Notes under the pieces: generated by a model | The model's input: only the letters and a program-made list of their open reading frames with translations | Database searches by the model: none | What the model was told of the DNA's origin: nothing | Program-made: the position numbers and the translations under genes | Source: Micromonospora luteifusca | Lineage (GTDB): Bacteria > Actinomycetota > Actinomycetes > Mycobacteriales > Micromonosporaceae | Reading direction: 5' to 3' | Assembly: GCF_016907275.1 (NCBI RefSeq) | Contig: NZ_JAFBBP010000001.1 | Coordinates: 3,896,001-3,960,000, forward strand | DNA: 64,000 bases | In this document: positions 42,054 to 51,869 of the stretch, piece by piece | Layout: each line of letters starts with the position of its first letter | How positions within the stretch are numbered: position 1 is the first letter of the stretch

Positions 42054-42086
42054 CGCGCGGCGGCAGGGCTGCCCTGCCGCCGCGCG
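42054..42086. terminator. Bidirectional terminator between metG and a convergent gene
   Basis: A perfect 15-bp GC stem (42054-42068 with 42072-42086) has a 3-base loop. It starts 10 bases after the metG stop and ends 3 bases before the stop codon of the leftward gene. Confidence 0.85.
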
Positions 42087-42089
42087 ACG

Positions 42090-43337
42090 TCACATCGCGT
42101 ACCGGGTGTCCATCACCTGGTCGTCGGTCACCTCGGCGCCCGGCGCCCAGGCCTCGTAGACGCCACGTTCGTGGCACTGCGCCCCGGTCGTGACCACCGC
42201 GTCCGGGTTCGGGTAGCGCAGACGCATCCGCAGCCAACCGGCCTCCTCCCGCAGCACCAGGCACGGCACGCCCCGCCACTGGGCGAACCGGAGCCGGCGG
42301 GCCACCGCATCCACCGGATAACGGGCCGCCCGGGTCATCGCCAGCACCCGGAACCCGCCCGGCAGGTCGGCCACCGCCTCGTACTCGCTGTCGCCGTACA
42401 TGCCGACCAGTTGAGTGGAGCGGGCCGCGTCCGAGTTCGGCACGTACTCCTGGTCCGGGGAGATGTCCGGCACCGCGGCCAGCAGGTGCCGCCACTGCGG
42501 GCCCACCATCCGCAGCCACCCGCGCTGCTCGGCCTGGTAGGTGTAGAGCACCACCTCCACCCCCTCCGCCGGGTAGGCGATCAGGGCGGCGTTCGCGGGC
42601 ATCGGCAGATCGGCGAAGTCCCGGGTGATGAACTCCGGGATGAGCTGACCGTTGCTCGGCACGAAGCCCGTGCCCAGCACCGGCGCGCCGAGCCGGTCCC
42701 GGGATGCCAGCGCGGTCAGGCCGCGGTGTGCCTCGCCCACCGGCACGTCGTAGTCGCCCGGGTCGGACGCCCGCCAGCGCAACGCGTACGCCACATCCGA
42801 GTTGTCCCGGCCGACCTCACCGTCGGTGCGCAGCACCGTCGTCGTCGACGGCGTACGCAGATGCGCCACGTCATGCTCGCGGTAGCAGAATCCGTGCGGC
42901 AGCCAGCCCCGTACGTACCCGGCGAGCTGCCGGGCAGAGAGCACCTTCATCATCCGGGTGCCCCGCCGGACCACGGCCGACGCGCGTGCCGCCGTCAGCG
43001 TCGGATCCCCCGCCGCAGCCGGCTGTTGGCTGAGTTGGTGCAGGTACGCCCAACCCCGCTCGCGGTGCGCCGGCATCATCAGCGGCGTCTCCGGCTCGTC
43101 GGCCGGCTCCGGCGCCCCGTGCACCGCGGTCACCTCGGTGACGTGCACGAAGCGCCGCCACGGCAGGGCGGTGCCCGGTCGGGGTGCCCACTCGAATCCG
43201 GCCACCTCGTCGGCGCTGAACAGCTCGTACGCGGCGCCTCGGGCAATCTCCTCGGCCGGGTAGACGCCGCCTCCGAACGCCACGTGCAGCCCGGTCCGTT
43301 CGCCGGCGGCGTCGCCGACCTGGGGGGTGACGCTCAT
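42090..43337 (-). CDS. Unrecognised soluble protein (415 aa)
   Basis: I do not recognise this 415-residue protein. It is soluble, acidic and has no signal peptide. Distinct segments are GGGVYPAEEIARGAAYELFS at the start, HREHDVAHLRTPST-like text in the middle (GFCYREHDVAHLR), LIPEFITRDFADLPMPANAA, and GAQCHERGVYEAWAPGAE near the end. Two later parts share an EVVLYTYQAEQRGWLRM / CLVLREEAGWLRMRL resemblance, hinting at an internal repeat. AGGGAGG before the ATG gives a good start. It converges with metG and diverges from tatD. Confidence 0.65.
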   Translation of the reverse strand: MSVTPQVGDAAGERTGLHVAFGGGVYPAEEIARGAAYELFSADEVAGFEWAPRPGTALPWRRFVHVTEVTAVHGAPEPADEPETPLMMPAHRERGWAYLHQLSQQPAAAGDPTLTAARASAVVRRGTRMMKVLSARQLAGYVRGWLPHGFCYREHDVAHLRTPSTTTVLRTDGEVGRDNSDVAYALRWRASDPGDYDVPVGEAHRGLTALASRDRLGAPVLGTGFVPSNGQLIPEFITRDFADLPMPANAALIAYPAEGVEVVLYTYQAEQRGWLRMVGPQWRHLLAAVPDISPDQEYVPNSDAARSTQLVGMYGDSEYEAVADLPGGFRVLAMTRAARYPVDAVARRLRFAQWRGVPCLVLREEAGWLRMRLRYPNPDAVVTTGAQCHERGVYEAWAPGAEVTDDQVMDTRYAM

Positions 43338-43491
43338 GCCGTCACCTCCCTCTGCTCGGTGAGATGGGGACCGTCTCGCTGCTGCGTCGGCCCGGTGGCG
43401 CGCACTGGGGACGGTAGAGTCGCGCGACGTAGCCGGGGTGAACGTCGGGTGGCGGGCAGATGGACAGGCCCGGTGTGTGATGCTGTCGCTG

Positions 43492-44376
43492 ATGAGCGAG
43501 CCGACTGAATCCCGTCGAGAGCGTGCCGCCCGGCGGGCCGGAGAGTTTCCGCCCGCCCCCGAGCCGCTGCCCCGGCCGGTGCTGGACAGCCACACCCACC
43601 TGGACATCACGGTCAGCGAGGCCGGTGTGCCCGGCGGGCCGACCGATGACCCGGTTGCCGTGGCGATCACGTTGGCCACCAAGGTCGGCGTGGACCGCCT
43701 GGTCCAGGTGGGGGTGGACGTCGCCTCCTCCCAGTGGGGCGCGGACATCGCCGACCGGTACCCCGCGGTGCTGGCCACCGTGGCGCTGCACCCGAACGAG
43801 GCGCCCCGGCTGGACGACCTCGACGAGGCGCTGCGGGAGATCGAGTCACTCGCCGCCCGCGACCGGGTCCGGGGGATCGGCGAGACCGGGATGGACTTCT
43901 TCCGGACCGGCGACGAGGGGCGTGCCGCGCAGGAGGAGAGTTTCCGTTCCCACATCGCCATCGCGAAGCGGTACGGCAAGACGCTGGTCATCCACGACCG
44001 GGACGCGCACTCCGACGTGCTGCGGGTCCTCGACGACGAGGGCGCTCCCGAGCGGGTGGTGCTGCACTGCTTCTCCGGTGACGCGGACTTCGCCCGCGAG
44101 TGCGTCCGCCGTGGCTACCTGCTCAGCTTCGCCGGCACCGTCACCTTTGGCAGCGCCACCGCGTTGCGCGAGGCCGCCGCGCTCACCCCGATGGACCAGA
44201 TCCTGGTGGAGACCGACGCCCCGTACCTCACTCCGACGCCGCATCGTGGCCGGCCGAACGCCTCGTACCTGATTCCGGTCACCGTCCGCGCGCTGGCCGC
44301 GACCACCGGCAGCGACCTGGACGAGCTGTGCGCGGCCATCTCGGCCAACGGCGACCGGGCCTTCGGCCCGTGGTGA
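43492..44376 (+). CDS. TatD-family metal-dependent hydrolase/DNase
   Basis: This 294-residue TIM-barrel hydrolase has the metal motif [58 protein letters not shown] and [12 protein letters not shown]. TatD proteins are 3'-5' exonucleases or D-aminoacyl-tRNA/DNA-repair hydrolases in the cytosol. An N-terminal extension of ~35 residues is charged. ATG 43492 was taken; ATG 43480 four codons earlier is also possible. It runs into rsmA 46 bases later, the order tatD-rsmA-ispE common in actinobacteria. Confidence 0.93.
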   Translation: MSEPTESRRERAARRAGEFPPAPEPLPRPVLDSHTHLDITVSEAGVPGGPTDDPVAVAITLATKVGVDRLVQVGVDVASSQWGADIADRYPAVLATVALHPNEAPRLDDLDEALREIESLAARDRVRGIGETGMDFFRTGDEGRAAQEESFRSHIAIAKRYGKTLVIHDRDAHSDVLRVLDDEGAPERVVLHCFSGDADFARECVRRGYLLSFAGTVTFGSATALREAAALTPMDQILVETDAPYLTPTPHRGRPNASYLIPVTVRALAATTGSDLDELCAAISANGDRAFGPW

Positions 44377-44422
44377 GCCCGGCTCGACGGTCGGCCCCGA
44401 CGTCGCCGTTACGCTGCCAGGC

Positions 44423-45292
44423 ATGACCGGTCTCCTCGGCCCGGCGGAGATCCGGGAACTCGCCGCCCGGCTGGGCGTCGCGCCCACCAAGAAGCTGGGC
44501 CAGAACTTCGTGCACGACCCGAACACCGTGCGCCGGATCGTCAACGCCGCCGGCCTGACCCCCGACGACGTGGCCCTGGAGGTCGGGCCGGGGCTCGGCT
44601 CGCTGACCCTGGGGCTGCTGCCCGTCGCCGGGCACGTCCACGCCGTGGAGATCGACCCGGTGCTCGCCGGGGCACTGCCGGAGACCGCCGCGCGGCACGC
44701 CGGGGCCGACGCCGGTCGGCTCACCGTGCACCGCGCCGACGCGCTGCGCATCGACGCCGCCGAGCTGGCGGACCCGCCGCCGACCGCGCTGGTGGCGAAC
44801 CTGCCCTACAACGTGGCCGTGCCCGTGGTGCTGCACCTGCTCGCCGTGCTGCCCACCCTGCGGCACGGCCTGGTGATGGTGCAGAAGGAGGTCGCCGACC
44901 GGCTCGTCGCCGGTCCCGGCTCGAAGGTGTACGGCATCCCGTCGGTCAAGCTCGCCTGGTACGCCCAGGCCCGGGGCGCCGGTCGGGTGCCCCCGAACGT
45001 GTTCTGGCCGGTCCCCAACGTCGACTCCGGCCTGGTCGCCTTCACCTGTCGTGAACCACCCCGAGCCGACGTACCCCGGGAAGAGGTCTTCGCGGTGGTC
45101 GACGCGGCGTTCGCGCAGCGGCGCAAGACGTTGCGGGCCGCGTTGGCCGGCTGGGCCGGCGGCCCGGACCGGGCCGCCGCCGCCCTCACCGCGGCCGGCG
45201 TCGACCCCGGTGCCCGGGGGGAGGCACTGACCGTCGAGCAGTTCACCGCCATCGCCGCGTCGGCTCCGGTCGGTACGCGGGCCGCGAAGTAG
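44423..45292 (+). CDS. rsmA: 16S rRNA (adenine(1518/1519)-N6)-dimethyltransferase
   Basis: This 289-residue KsgA/RsmA enzyme dimethylates the two conserved adenines of helix 45. Seen are [14 protein letters not shown], the SAM motif [16 protein letters not shown], and the catalytic [16 protein letters not shown] (NLPY). The C-terminal domain ends normally. TACGCT lies 7 bases before the ATG, so a leaderless transcript is likely. It is followed closely by a small coupled ORF and ispE. Confidence 0.96.
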   Translation: MTGLLGPAEIRELAARLGVAPTKKLGQNFVHDPNTVRRIVNAAGLTPDDVALEVGPGLGSLTLGLLPVAGHVHAVEIDPVLAGALPETAARHAGADAGRLTVHRADALRIDAAELADPPPTALVANLPYNVAVPVVLHLLAVLPTLRHGLVMVQKEVADRLVAGPGSKVYGIPSVKLAWYAQARGAGRVPPNVFWPVPNVDSGLVAFTCREPPRADVPREEVFAVVDAAFAQRRKTLRAALAGWAGGPDRAAAALTAAGVDPGARGEALTVEQFTAIAASAPVGTRAAK

Positions 45293-45301
45293 GCTGACGC
45301 C

Positions 45302-45370
45302 GTGCCTGAGGAGATGATCTTGACCGAGCCGTTCGACATTCGTCTGCGCGTACGGGAGATCACCCCGTGA
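45302..45370 (+). CDS. 22-codon leader ORF coupled to ispE
   Basis: GTG CCT GAG GAG opens a short frame encoding a peptide beginning VPEEMILTEPFDIRLR, ending in a TGA that overlaps the ispE GTG (GTGA, 45367-45370). A TAGGCT hexamer lies 6 bases before its GTG, the leaderless pattern seen for other genes here, so the mRNA may begin at this codon. Translation of the peptide would deliver ribosomes to ispE. Not a known gene to me. Confidence 0.5.
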   Translation: MPEEMILTEPFDIRLRVREITP

Positions 45371-46317
45371 CCGAGGCCTGGCGACCGGACGGCGAGGACG
45401 AGCGACGCGGGGCCATCGGTCCGGTGAAGGTCCGGGTGCCCGCGAAGGTCAATCTGCACCTCGGGGTGGGCCCGCTGCGCCGTGACGGCTACCACGAGCT
45501 GAACACGGTCTACCACGCCATCTCGATCTACGACGAGCTGACGGCCCGCCGGGGCGACACTCTCGCCCTGACCATGGAGGGCGAGGGCACTGGCGAGCTG
45601 GCGTTGGACGACACCAACCTGGTGATCCGTGCCGCGCACGCCCTCGCCGGGTACGCGGGCGTGCTGCCACACGCCCGACTGCACCTGCGAAAGCAGATCC
45701 CCCTCGCCGGTGGGCTGGCCGGCGGTAGCGCCGACGCGGCCGCCACGCTGGTGGCCTGCGACGCGCTCTGGGGCACCGGGCTGTCCCGCGACGAGTTGGC
45801 CGGGATCGCCGCGGACCTCGGCTCCGACGTGCCCTTCCTGATCTACGGCGGCACTGCGCTGGGCACCGGCCGGGGCGAGGCGATCAGTCCCGTGCTGGCC
45901 CGCCCCACCTCCTGGCACTGGGTGGTGGCGATCGCCGACGGCGGCCTCAGCACCCCGGCCGCGTACCGCGAGTTGGATCGGCTCCGCGACGCCGGGACCG
46001 CTGGTGCCCCGCTGGGCAGCACTGACGCCCTGCTGGGTGCGTTGCGCCAGCGTGACCCCCGGGTGCTCGCCCGGACGCTCGGCAACGACCTCCAGGACGC
46101 CGCGCTGGCCATGCGCCCGGCACTGGCCGACACGCTCAAGGCCGGGGAGGCGGCCGGCGCGCTTACCGGCATCGTCTCCGGCTCCGGGCCGACCTGCGTG
46201 TTCCTCGCCGCCGATGGGGCAGACGCGGAGCGGATCGCCGCCGAGTTGACGGCTGCGGGCGTGTGCCGGGAAGCCCGGATCGCTCATGGTCCGGTCGCCG
46301 GCGCTCGCGTCGGCTGA
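45367..46317 (+). CDS. ispE: 4-diphosphocytidyl-2-C-methyl-D-erythritol kinase
   Basis: This 316-residue GHMP kinase catalyses the ATP-dependent step of the MEP isoprenoid pathway. Motifs are RVPAKVNLHLGVGPLRRDGY, the ATP loop LAGGLAGGSADAAATLVA and the C-terminal GIVSGSGPTCVFLA. GTG 45367 has GGGAG 8 bases upstream and overlaps the stop of a 22-codon leader. Position after rsmA is the usual actinobacterial order. Confidence 0.95.
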   Translation: MTEAWRPDGEDERRGAIGPVKVRVPAKVNLHLGVGPLRRDGYHELNTVYHAISIYDELTARRGDTLALTMEGEGTGELALDDTNLVIRAAHALAGYAGVLPHARLHLRKQIPLAGGLAGGSADAAATLVACDALWGTGLSRDELAGIAADLGSDVPFLIYGGTALGTGRGEAISPVLARPTSWHWVVAIADGGLSTPAAYRELDRLRDAGTAGAPLGSTDALLGALRQRDPRVLARTLGNDLQDAALAMRPALADTLKAGEAAGALTGIVSGSGPTCVFLAADGADAERIAAELTAAGVCREARIAHGPVAGARVG

Positions 46318-46437
46318 CGGCGCGTCCCACCGGGCCCGCGGGCGCGCGGCGCGGGCATCCATGTCGTCCGCGTACCCTTGGGTCAGGCGTCCAGGTGCCC
46401 GCCGGCACCGGGACGCTTTGATCATGAAGGGTGGAAC

Positions 46438-48243
<1,806 letters not shown>

Positions 48244-48345
48244 CCGGGCCGGACGCGCCAGCCCGGGGGCCGTGTGCGGCGTCACACCGCCACATGCGGG
48301 ACAATCGTCGGCGACACCTCACCCCACGGCGTTGGAGACTCAGAC

Positions 48346-48801
48346 ATGGCCCACACCCCCGTCAACCACCCCGCGCGGCCGATCTACCGGGCGATCGGCG
48401 GGCTGACCGGTCTGTACCTGGTGGTCTTCGGTGTGCTCGGCATCATCACGAGCGCCGGCAACGAGATCTTCGCCCAGGACGACACCCAGGTCCTCGGTCA
48501 GGGCACCAACCTCGGCTTCTCGCTGCTCACCGTCCTGCTCGGGATCGTCGTGCTGATCGGCACCGCGCTCGGCCGCAACATCGACGTGGCGATCAACCAG
48601 TGGCTTGCGTACGCCCTGATGGTGGTCAGCCTGGCCGGTCTCGCGTTCATCCGGACCGACGCCAACTTCTTCAACTTCAGCATCACTACGGTGATCGGCG
48701 TGATGGCGGCCGCCCTGGTGCTGCTCATGGCCGGCATGTACGGCAAGGTCGGGTCGGACGAGGAGGCGGAGGCGTTCCAGAAGGCTCGTCTCGTTCTCTG
48801 A
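48346..48801 (+). CDS. DUF4383 membrane protein, first copy
   Basis: This 151-residue protein has four membrane helices and the conserved start TPVNHPARPIYRAIGGLTGL, with RTDANFFNFSITTVIGV before the last helix. The family is actinobacterial and of unknown function. It is followed after 201 bases by a paralog with the same architecture, the intervening space holding a large inverted repeat. GGAG precedes the ATG by 8 bases. Confidence 0.88.
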   Translation: MAHTPVNHPARPIYRAIGGLTGLYLVVFGVLGIITSAGNEIFAQDDTQVLGQGTNLGFSLLTVLLGIVVLIGTALGRNIDVAINQWLAYALMVVSLAGLAFIRTDANFFNFSITTVIGVMAAALVLLMAGMYGKVGSDEEAEAFQKARLVL

Positions 48802-48818
48802 TCCTTGGTTGCGGCGGT

Positions 48819-48892
48819 GGTTTTCGCCGGAGCCCGAGCTGCTCCGGGCGGTCAGGCTTGATCCCTGCGCAGCTCGGGCTCCGGCGAAAACC
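48819..48892. repeat. Perfect 24-bp inverted repeat between DUF4383 paralogs
   Basis: Arms 48819-48842 and 48869-48892 are exact inverted copies around a 26-base spacer. The outer ends are GGTTTTCGCC / GGCGAAAACC. It starts 18 bases after the first DUF4383 stop, where it could terminate transcription, but the long spacer and lack of any mismatch also fit a mobile hairpin repeat. No target duplication is evident. Confidence 0.75.
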
Positions 48893-49002
48893 TGACTCGG
48901 TCCAGCCTTCGGCGGACCCTTTCCGGCTTTGTGGTTCCTCGGACAGATGGTTCTGTATTGGGTGACAATCCTCCTGAAACGGTCACTTCAGGGGGTCTGG
49001 GT

Positions 49003-49479
49003 ATGCCGCACTTTCCGGTTAACCATCCGGCACGGCCGCTCTACCGGGTCCTCTCCGGCCTGATCGGCGTCTACATCCTGATCTTTGGCGTCTGGGGCAT
49101 CGCCGAGACGATCGGCAACCCGCTCTTCGACCGAAGCAGCACCTGGGCCCTCGGGCTCCGCACCAACCTGGCCTTCTCGCTGGCCTCGGTGGTCTTCGGA
49201 ATCGTCCTGATCATCGGAGCTTCGCGGCGCACCAACCTCGGCCACTACATGAACCTCACCGCCGGGGTGGTGTTCCTGGTTACCAGCATCCTGATGATGT
49301 CCGTGCTGCAGACCGACGCGAACTTCCTCAACTTCTCGATGTCGACCGTGATCGTGTCGATGCTGTTCGGCCTGATCCTGCTCGGCACCGGCCTCTACGA
49401 CAAGGTCGGCCCACCGGAACACGCCGAGGCGGAACGGGAGCACCGCAAACATCCGGTGGCCGAGGTGCACCGCCGCTGA
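49003..49479 (+). CDS. DUF4383 membrane protein, second copy
   Basis: This 158-residue paralog of the preceding gene has FPVNHPARPLYRVLSGLIGV at the start and LQTDANFLNFSMSTVIVSML before the last helix. It is clearly a tandem duplicate but diverged, with a longer charged C-terminus (EHAEAEREHRKHPVAEVHRR). Four membrane helices are predicted. The function is unknown. It converges with the TetR gene, whose stop is 7 bases away. Confidence 0.88.
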   Translation: MPHFPVNHPARPLYRVLSGLIGVYILIFGVWGIAETIGNPLFDRSSTWALGLRTNLAFSLASVVFGIVLIIGASRRTNLGHYMNLTAGVVFLVTSILMMSVLQTDANFLNFSMSTVIVSMLFGLILLGTGLYDKVGPPEHAEAEREHRKHPVAEVHRR

Positions 49480-49486
49480 CCCTCGG

Positions 49487-50182
49487 TCAGCGACGTCGGG
49501 CGGTGATCAAGGTCGGCTTCGCCTCCAGGTGCGACAACCCGTTCCACGCCAGGTTGACGAGGTGCGCCGCCACCGTCTCCTTGCGCGGCTTGCGCACCTC
49601 CAGCCACCAGCGACCGGTCAGTGCCACCATGCCGACCAGCGCCTGCGAGTACAGCTCGGCGAGCTTCGGGTCGTACCCCCGGCTCTTGAACTCGGCGCCC
49701 AGAATGTGCTCGACCTGGTGCGCCACGTCGTTCATCACGCTGCTGAAGGTGGCCGTGCCGGACATCAACGGCGACTCGCGGACCAGCACCCGGAAACCGC
49801 TGGTCTCCTCTTCGATGTAGCCCAGCAGGGCCAGGGCCGCCTGCTCCAGCAGCTCCCGTGGATGCCCGGCGGTCAACGCCGTGGTGATCCGGTCCAGCAG
49901 GGCGCGGACCTCCCGGTCCACCACCACCGCGTAGAGCCCTTCCTTGCCGCCGAAGTGCTCGTACACCACCGGCTTGGAGACCTTGGCGCGGGCCGCAACC
50001 TCCTCGATGGAGGTGGCGTCGAAACCGCGCTCGGCGAAGAGCTGCCGCCCGGTCGCGATCAACTGCTCGCGTCGCTGAGCCGCCGACATGCGGACCCGGG
50101 AGGTGGGTTTGGGTTTGGGCGCCGAGGCCGGCGACGTCGTCCGCCGGCCGCCGGCACCGTCACCGTCAGTGACCTCAGGCAT
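49487..50182 (-). CDS. TetR-family transcriptional regulator
   Basis: The 231-residue repressor has a Pro/Arg-rich N-terminal extension of ~35 residues, then the TetR helix-turn-helix (about 40-85: REQLIATGRQLFAERGFDAT, IEEVAARAKVSKPVVYEHFG) and a helical ligand domain. It lies downstream of, and on the same strand as, the acyl-CoA desaturase gene, whose promoter carries a TetR-size palindrome. Control of the desaturase by a fatty-acyl ligand is a reasonable inference. ATG 50182 follows GAGGCGG. Confidence 0.9.
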   Translation of the reverse strand: MPEVTDGDGAGGRRTTSPASAPKPKPTSRVRMSAAQRREQLIATGRQLFAERGFDATSIEEVAARAKVSKPVVYEHFGGKEGLYAVVVDREVRALLDRITTALTAGHPRELLEQAALALLGYIEEETSGFRVLVRESPLMSGTATFSSVMNDVAHQVEHILGAEFKSRGYDPKLAELYSQALVGMVALTGRWWLEVRKPRKETVAAHLVNLAWNGLSHLEAKPTLITARRR

Positions 50183-50405
50183 GTCGCCGCCTCGCTGGCG
50201 CTCGGTGACGCCCTGCCGTGGAATGGTGCCTCCGCTGTGCCCGTTCACGTCGTCGCCTCACTGGCGGGCGGTTCGACCGCCCTGCCACGCCGTCCGACCG
50301 TACCCGGATCGGGCCCGGCCCCCCGTGCGCCGAGCCGTCCGGTCCCCCCGCGTGGCTCGATCATCCGGCCATCCTGCCAGGCGACCTCCCGGTGCACCGC
50401 CCGGT

Positions 50406-51371
50406 TTACCGGGGTGCGACCGGCTTCACCAGCTTGGCGGCGAGTCGCTCGGGCTTCGGCCAGCGCACCTGCGTCGCCGCGCCGACCTTCTCGAACAACC
50501 AGATCACCCGGGCGGAGATGTCCACCTGGCCGCGCAGCACACCGTGCCGGGCGCTGGTGGGGTCGGCGTGGTGCAGGTTGTGCCAGCTCTCGCCGAACGA
50601 CAGGATCGCCAGCGGCCAGAAGTTCGATGCGCGGTCGCCCTGGCGCATCGCGAACGGACGCTCGCCGTAGACGTGGCAGACCGAGTTGATCGCCCAGGTG
50701 ACGTGGTGCAGCAGGCCGATCCGGACCAGGCCCGCCCAGAAGAACGCGGTCAGCGCGCCCTGCCAGGACCAGGACACCAGGCCGCCGATCAGTGCCGGGC
50801 CGAGCAGTGAGATGGCCACTATCGCTGGGAAGAGTCGATCGACCCGGCTGATGTCCCGGTCGGCGATGAGGTCGGGTGCGAAACGCTCCCGGTTGGACAG
50901 TTCCCGGCGGAACAGCCAGCCCACGTGGGCGTGGAACAGGCCCCTGGTCAAGGCCCAGAAGCTGGTGCCGAAGCGCCACGGCGAGTGCGGGTCACCCTCC
51001 AGGTCGGAGAAGGCGTGGTGCCGCCGGTGGTCGGCGACCCACTGGATGATCTCGCCCTGCACGGCCAGCGAACCCGCCACCGCCAGCGTCACCCGCAGCC
51101 ACCGCTTGGCCTTGAACGAGCCGTGCGTGAAGTAGCGGTGGAAGCCGACCGTGATGCCGAGTCCCGAGACGACGTACCAGACCAGGCCGATGACCACGTC
51201 GGTCCAGCCCAGCCAGCCGCCCCATGCCACCGGCACGGCGATCAGCAGAGCGACGAAGGGGATCACCACGAAACCCCAGAGGGCGGCCAGGATGCCGGGG
51301 GACTGGCTGCCGTCGGTGAGTGGTTTGGGGCCGGATCCAGCGGGGGTGGGATCGAGCAGAGCAGTGGACAT
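50406..51371 (-). CDS. Acyl-CoA desaturase (membrane fatty-acid desaturase)
   Basis: This 321-residue membrane di-iron desaturase has the three histidine boxes: HRYFTH (first), HRRHHAF (second) and NLHHADP (third), between four membrane helices. It introduces a double bond into long-chain acyl chains, probably delta-9, adjusting membrane fluidity; relatives include mycobacterial DesA3. ATG 51371 has GCGAGG upstream. A 13-bp palindrome overlaps the expected -35 region, and a TetR gene lies downstream, which points to repressor control. Confidence 0.94.
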   Translation of the reverse strand: MSTALLDPTPAGSGPKPLTDGSQSPGILAALWGFVVIPFVALLIAVPVAWGGWLGWTDVVIGLVWYVVSGLGITVGFHRYFTHGSFKAKRWLRVTLAVAGSLAVQGEIIQWVADHRRHHAFSDLEGDPHSPWRFGTSFWALTRGLFHAHVGWLFRRELSNRERFAPDLIADRDISRVDRLFPAIVAISLLGPALIGGLVSWSWQGALTAFFWAGLVRIGLLHHVTWAINSVCHVYGERPFAMRQGDRASNFWPLAILSFGESWHNLHHADPTSARHGVLRGQVDISARVIWLFEKVGAATQVRWPKPERLAAKLVKPVAPR

Positions 51372-51402
51372 GGGACCTCGCAGGGGGACGATTACGATCA
51401 CG

Positions 51403-51439
51403 AAGCTACGCCTACGTCACCGTAACTTACGGCACCGTA
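51403..51439 (-). promoter_or_regulatory. Desaturase promoter with palindromic operator
   Basis: On the minus strand TAGCTT (51408-51403) is a plausible -10. The palindrome CCGTAACTTACGG (51420-51432) covers the -35 position and sits 49 bases before the ATG. With flanks, 10 of 13 pairs match across 51413-51439. This size and position are typical for a TetR-family repressor site. Confidence 0.6.
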
Positions 51440-51687
51440 GATCGCACGGGGAAGTTTCGAATTACCCTCGCGTAACTGCTTAAATCCGCAGGTCAGGACA
51501 GTATTGTCGGTGGATGGGTTGGGGTGGCCCAGGGCGGCGTAGGCGCGGCTCAGGGCGGCGCGCGGGAGTACGCGGACTGCGGCCCGATCGGGGTGGGGCG
51601 GGACGAACGATGGCGTCCGGCGGCCGGGGCGCTAAGGTGTAGCGCGGGATGCCCATCCCCCCTGATGCGACGTGCTCGCATCGTTGA
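51440..51687. other. Intergenic region before tRNA-Gln
   Basis: Together with the operator segment this gives 316 gene-free bases. I see no coding region. A short hairpin (GATGCGA ... TCGCATC, 51664-51682) lies just before the tRNA and may belong to its precursor; TAAGGT near 51632 is a possible -10. Confidence 0.4.
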
Positions 51688-51759
51688 TCGGCCGTGGTGT
51701 AATTGGCAACACCCGGGTCTTTGGTACCCGTATTTCAGGTTCGAACCCTGGCGGCCGAG
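51688..51759 (+). tRNA. tRNA-Gln (anticodon TTG)
   Basis: The 72-nt cloverleaf has acceptor TCGGCCG paired with CGGCCGA, D stem GTGT/ACAC, anticodon stem CGGGT/ACCCG with loop CTTTGGT (anticodon TTG, codon CAA) and a T arm with GGTTCGAACC. The discriminator is G. CCA is not encoded. No integrase or att duplication is seen at its 3' end. Confidence 0.95.
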
Positions 51760-51869
51760 CTGCCCATCTACGTCCGTTTTAGGGTCGGGTGGGGGTAAGA
51801 GGGGATCGTGCCAGGCGCCGCGGCTAGCATGGCCGCGAGAGTGTCCGCCGTCCCGACGGGAGCCACGTC

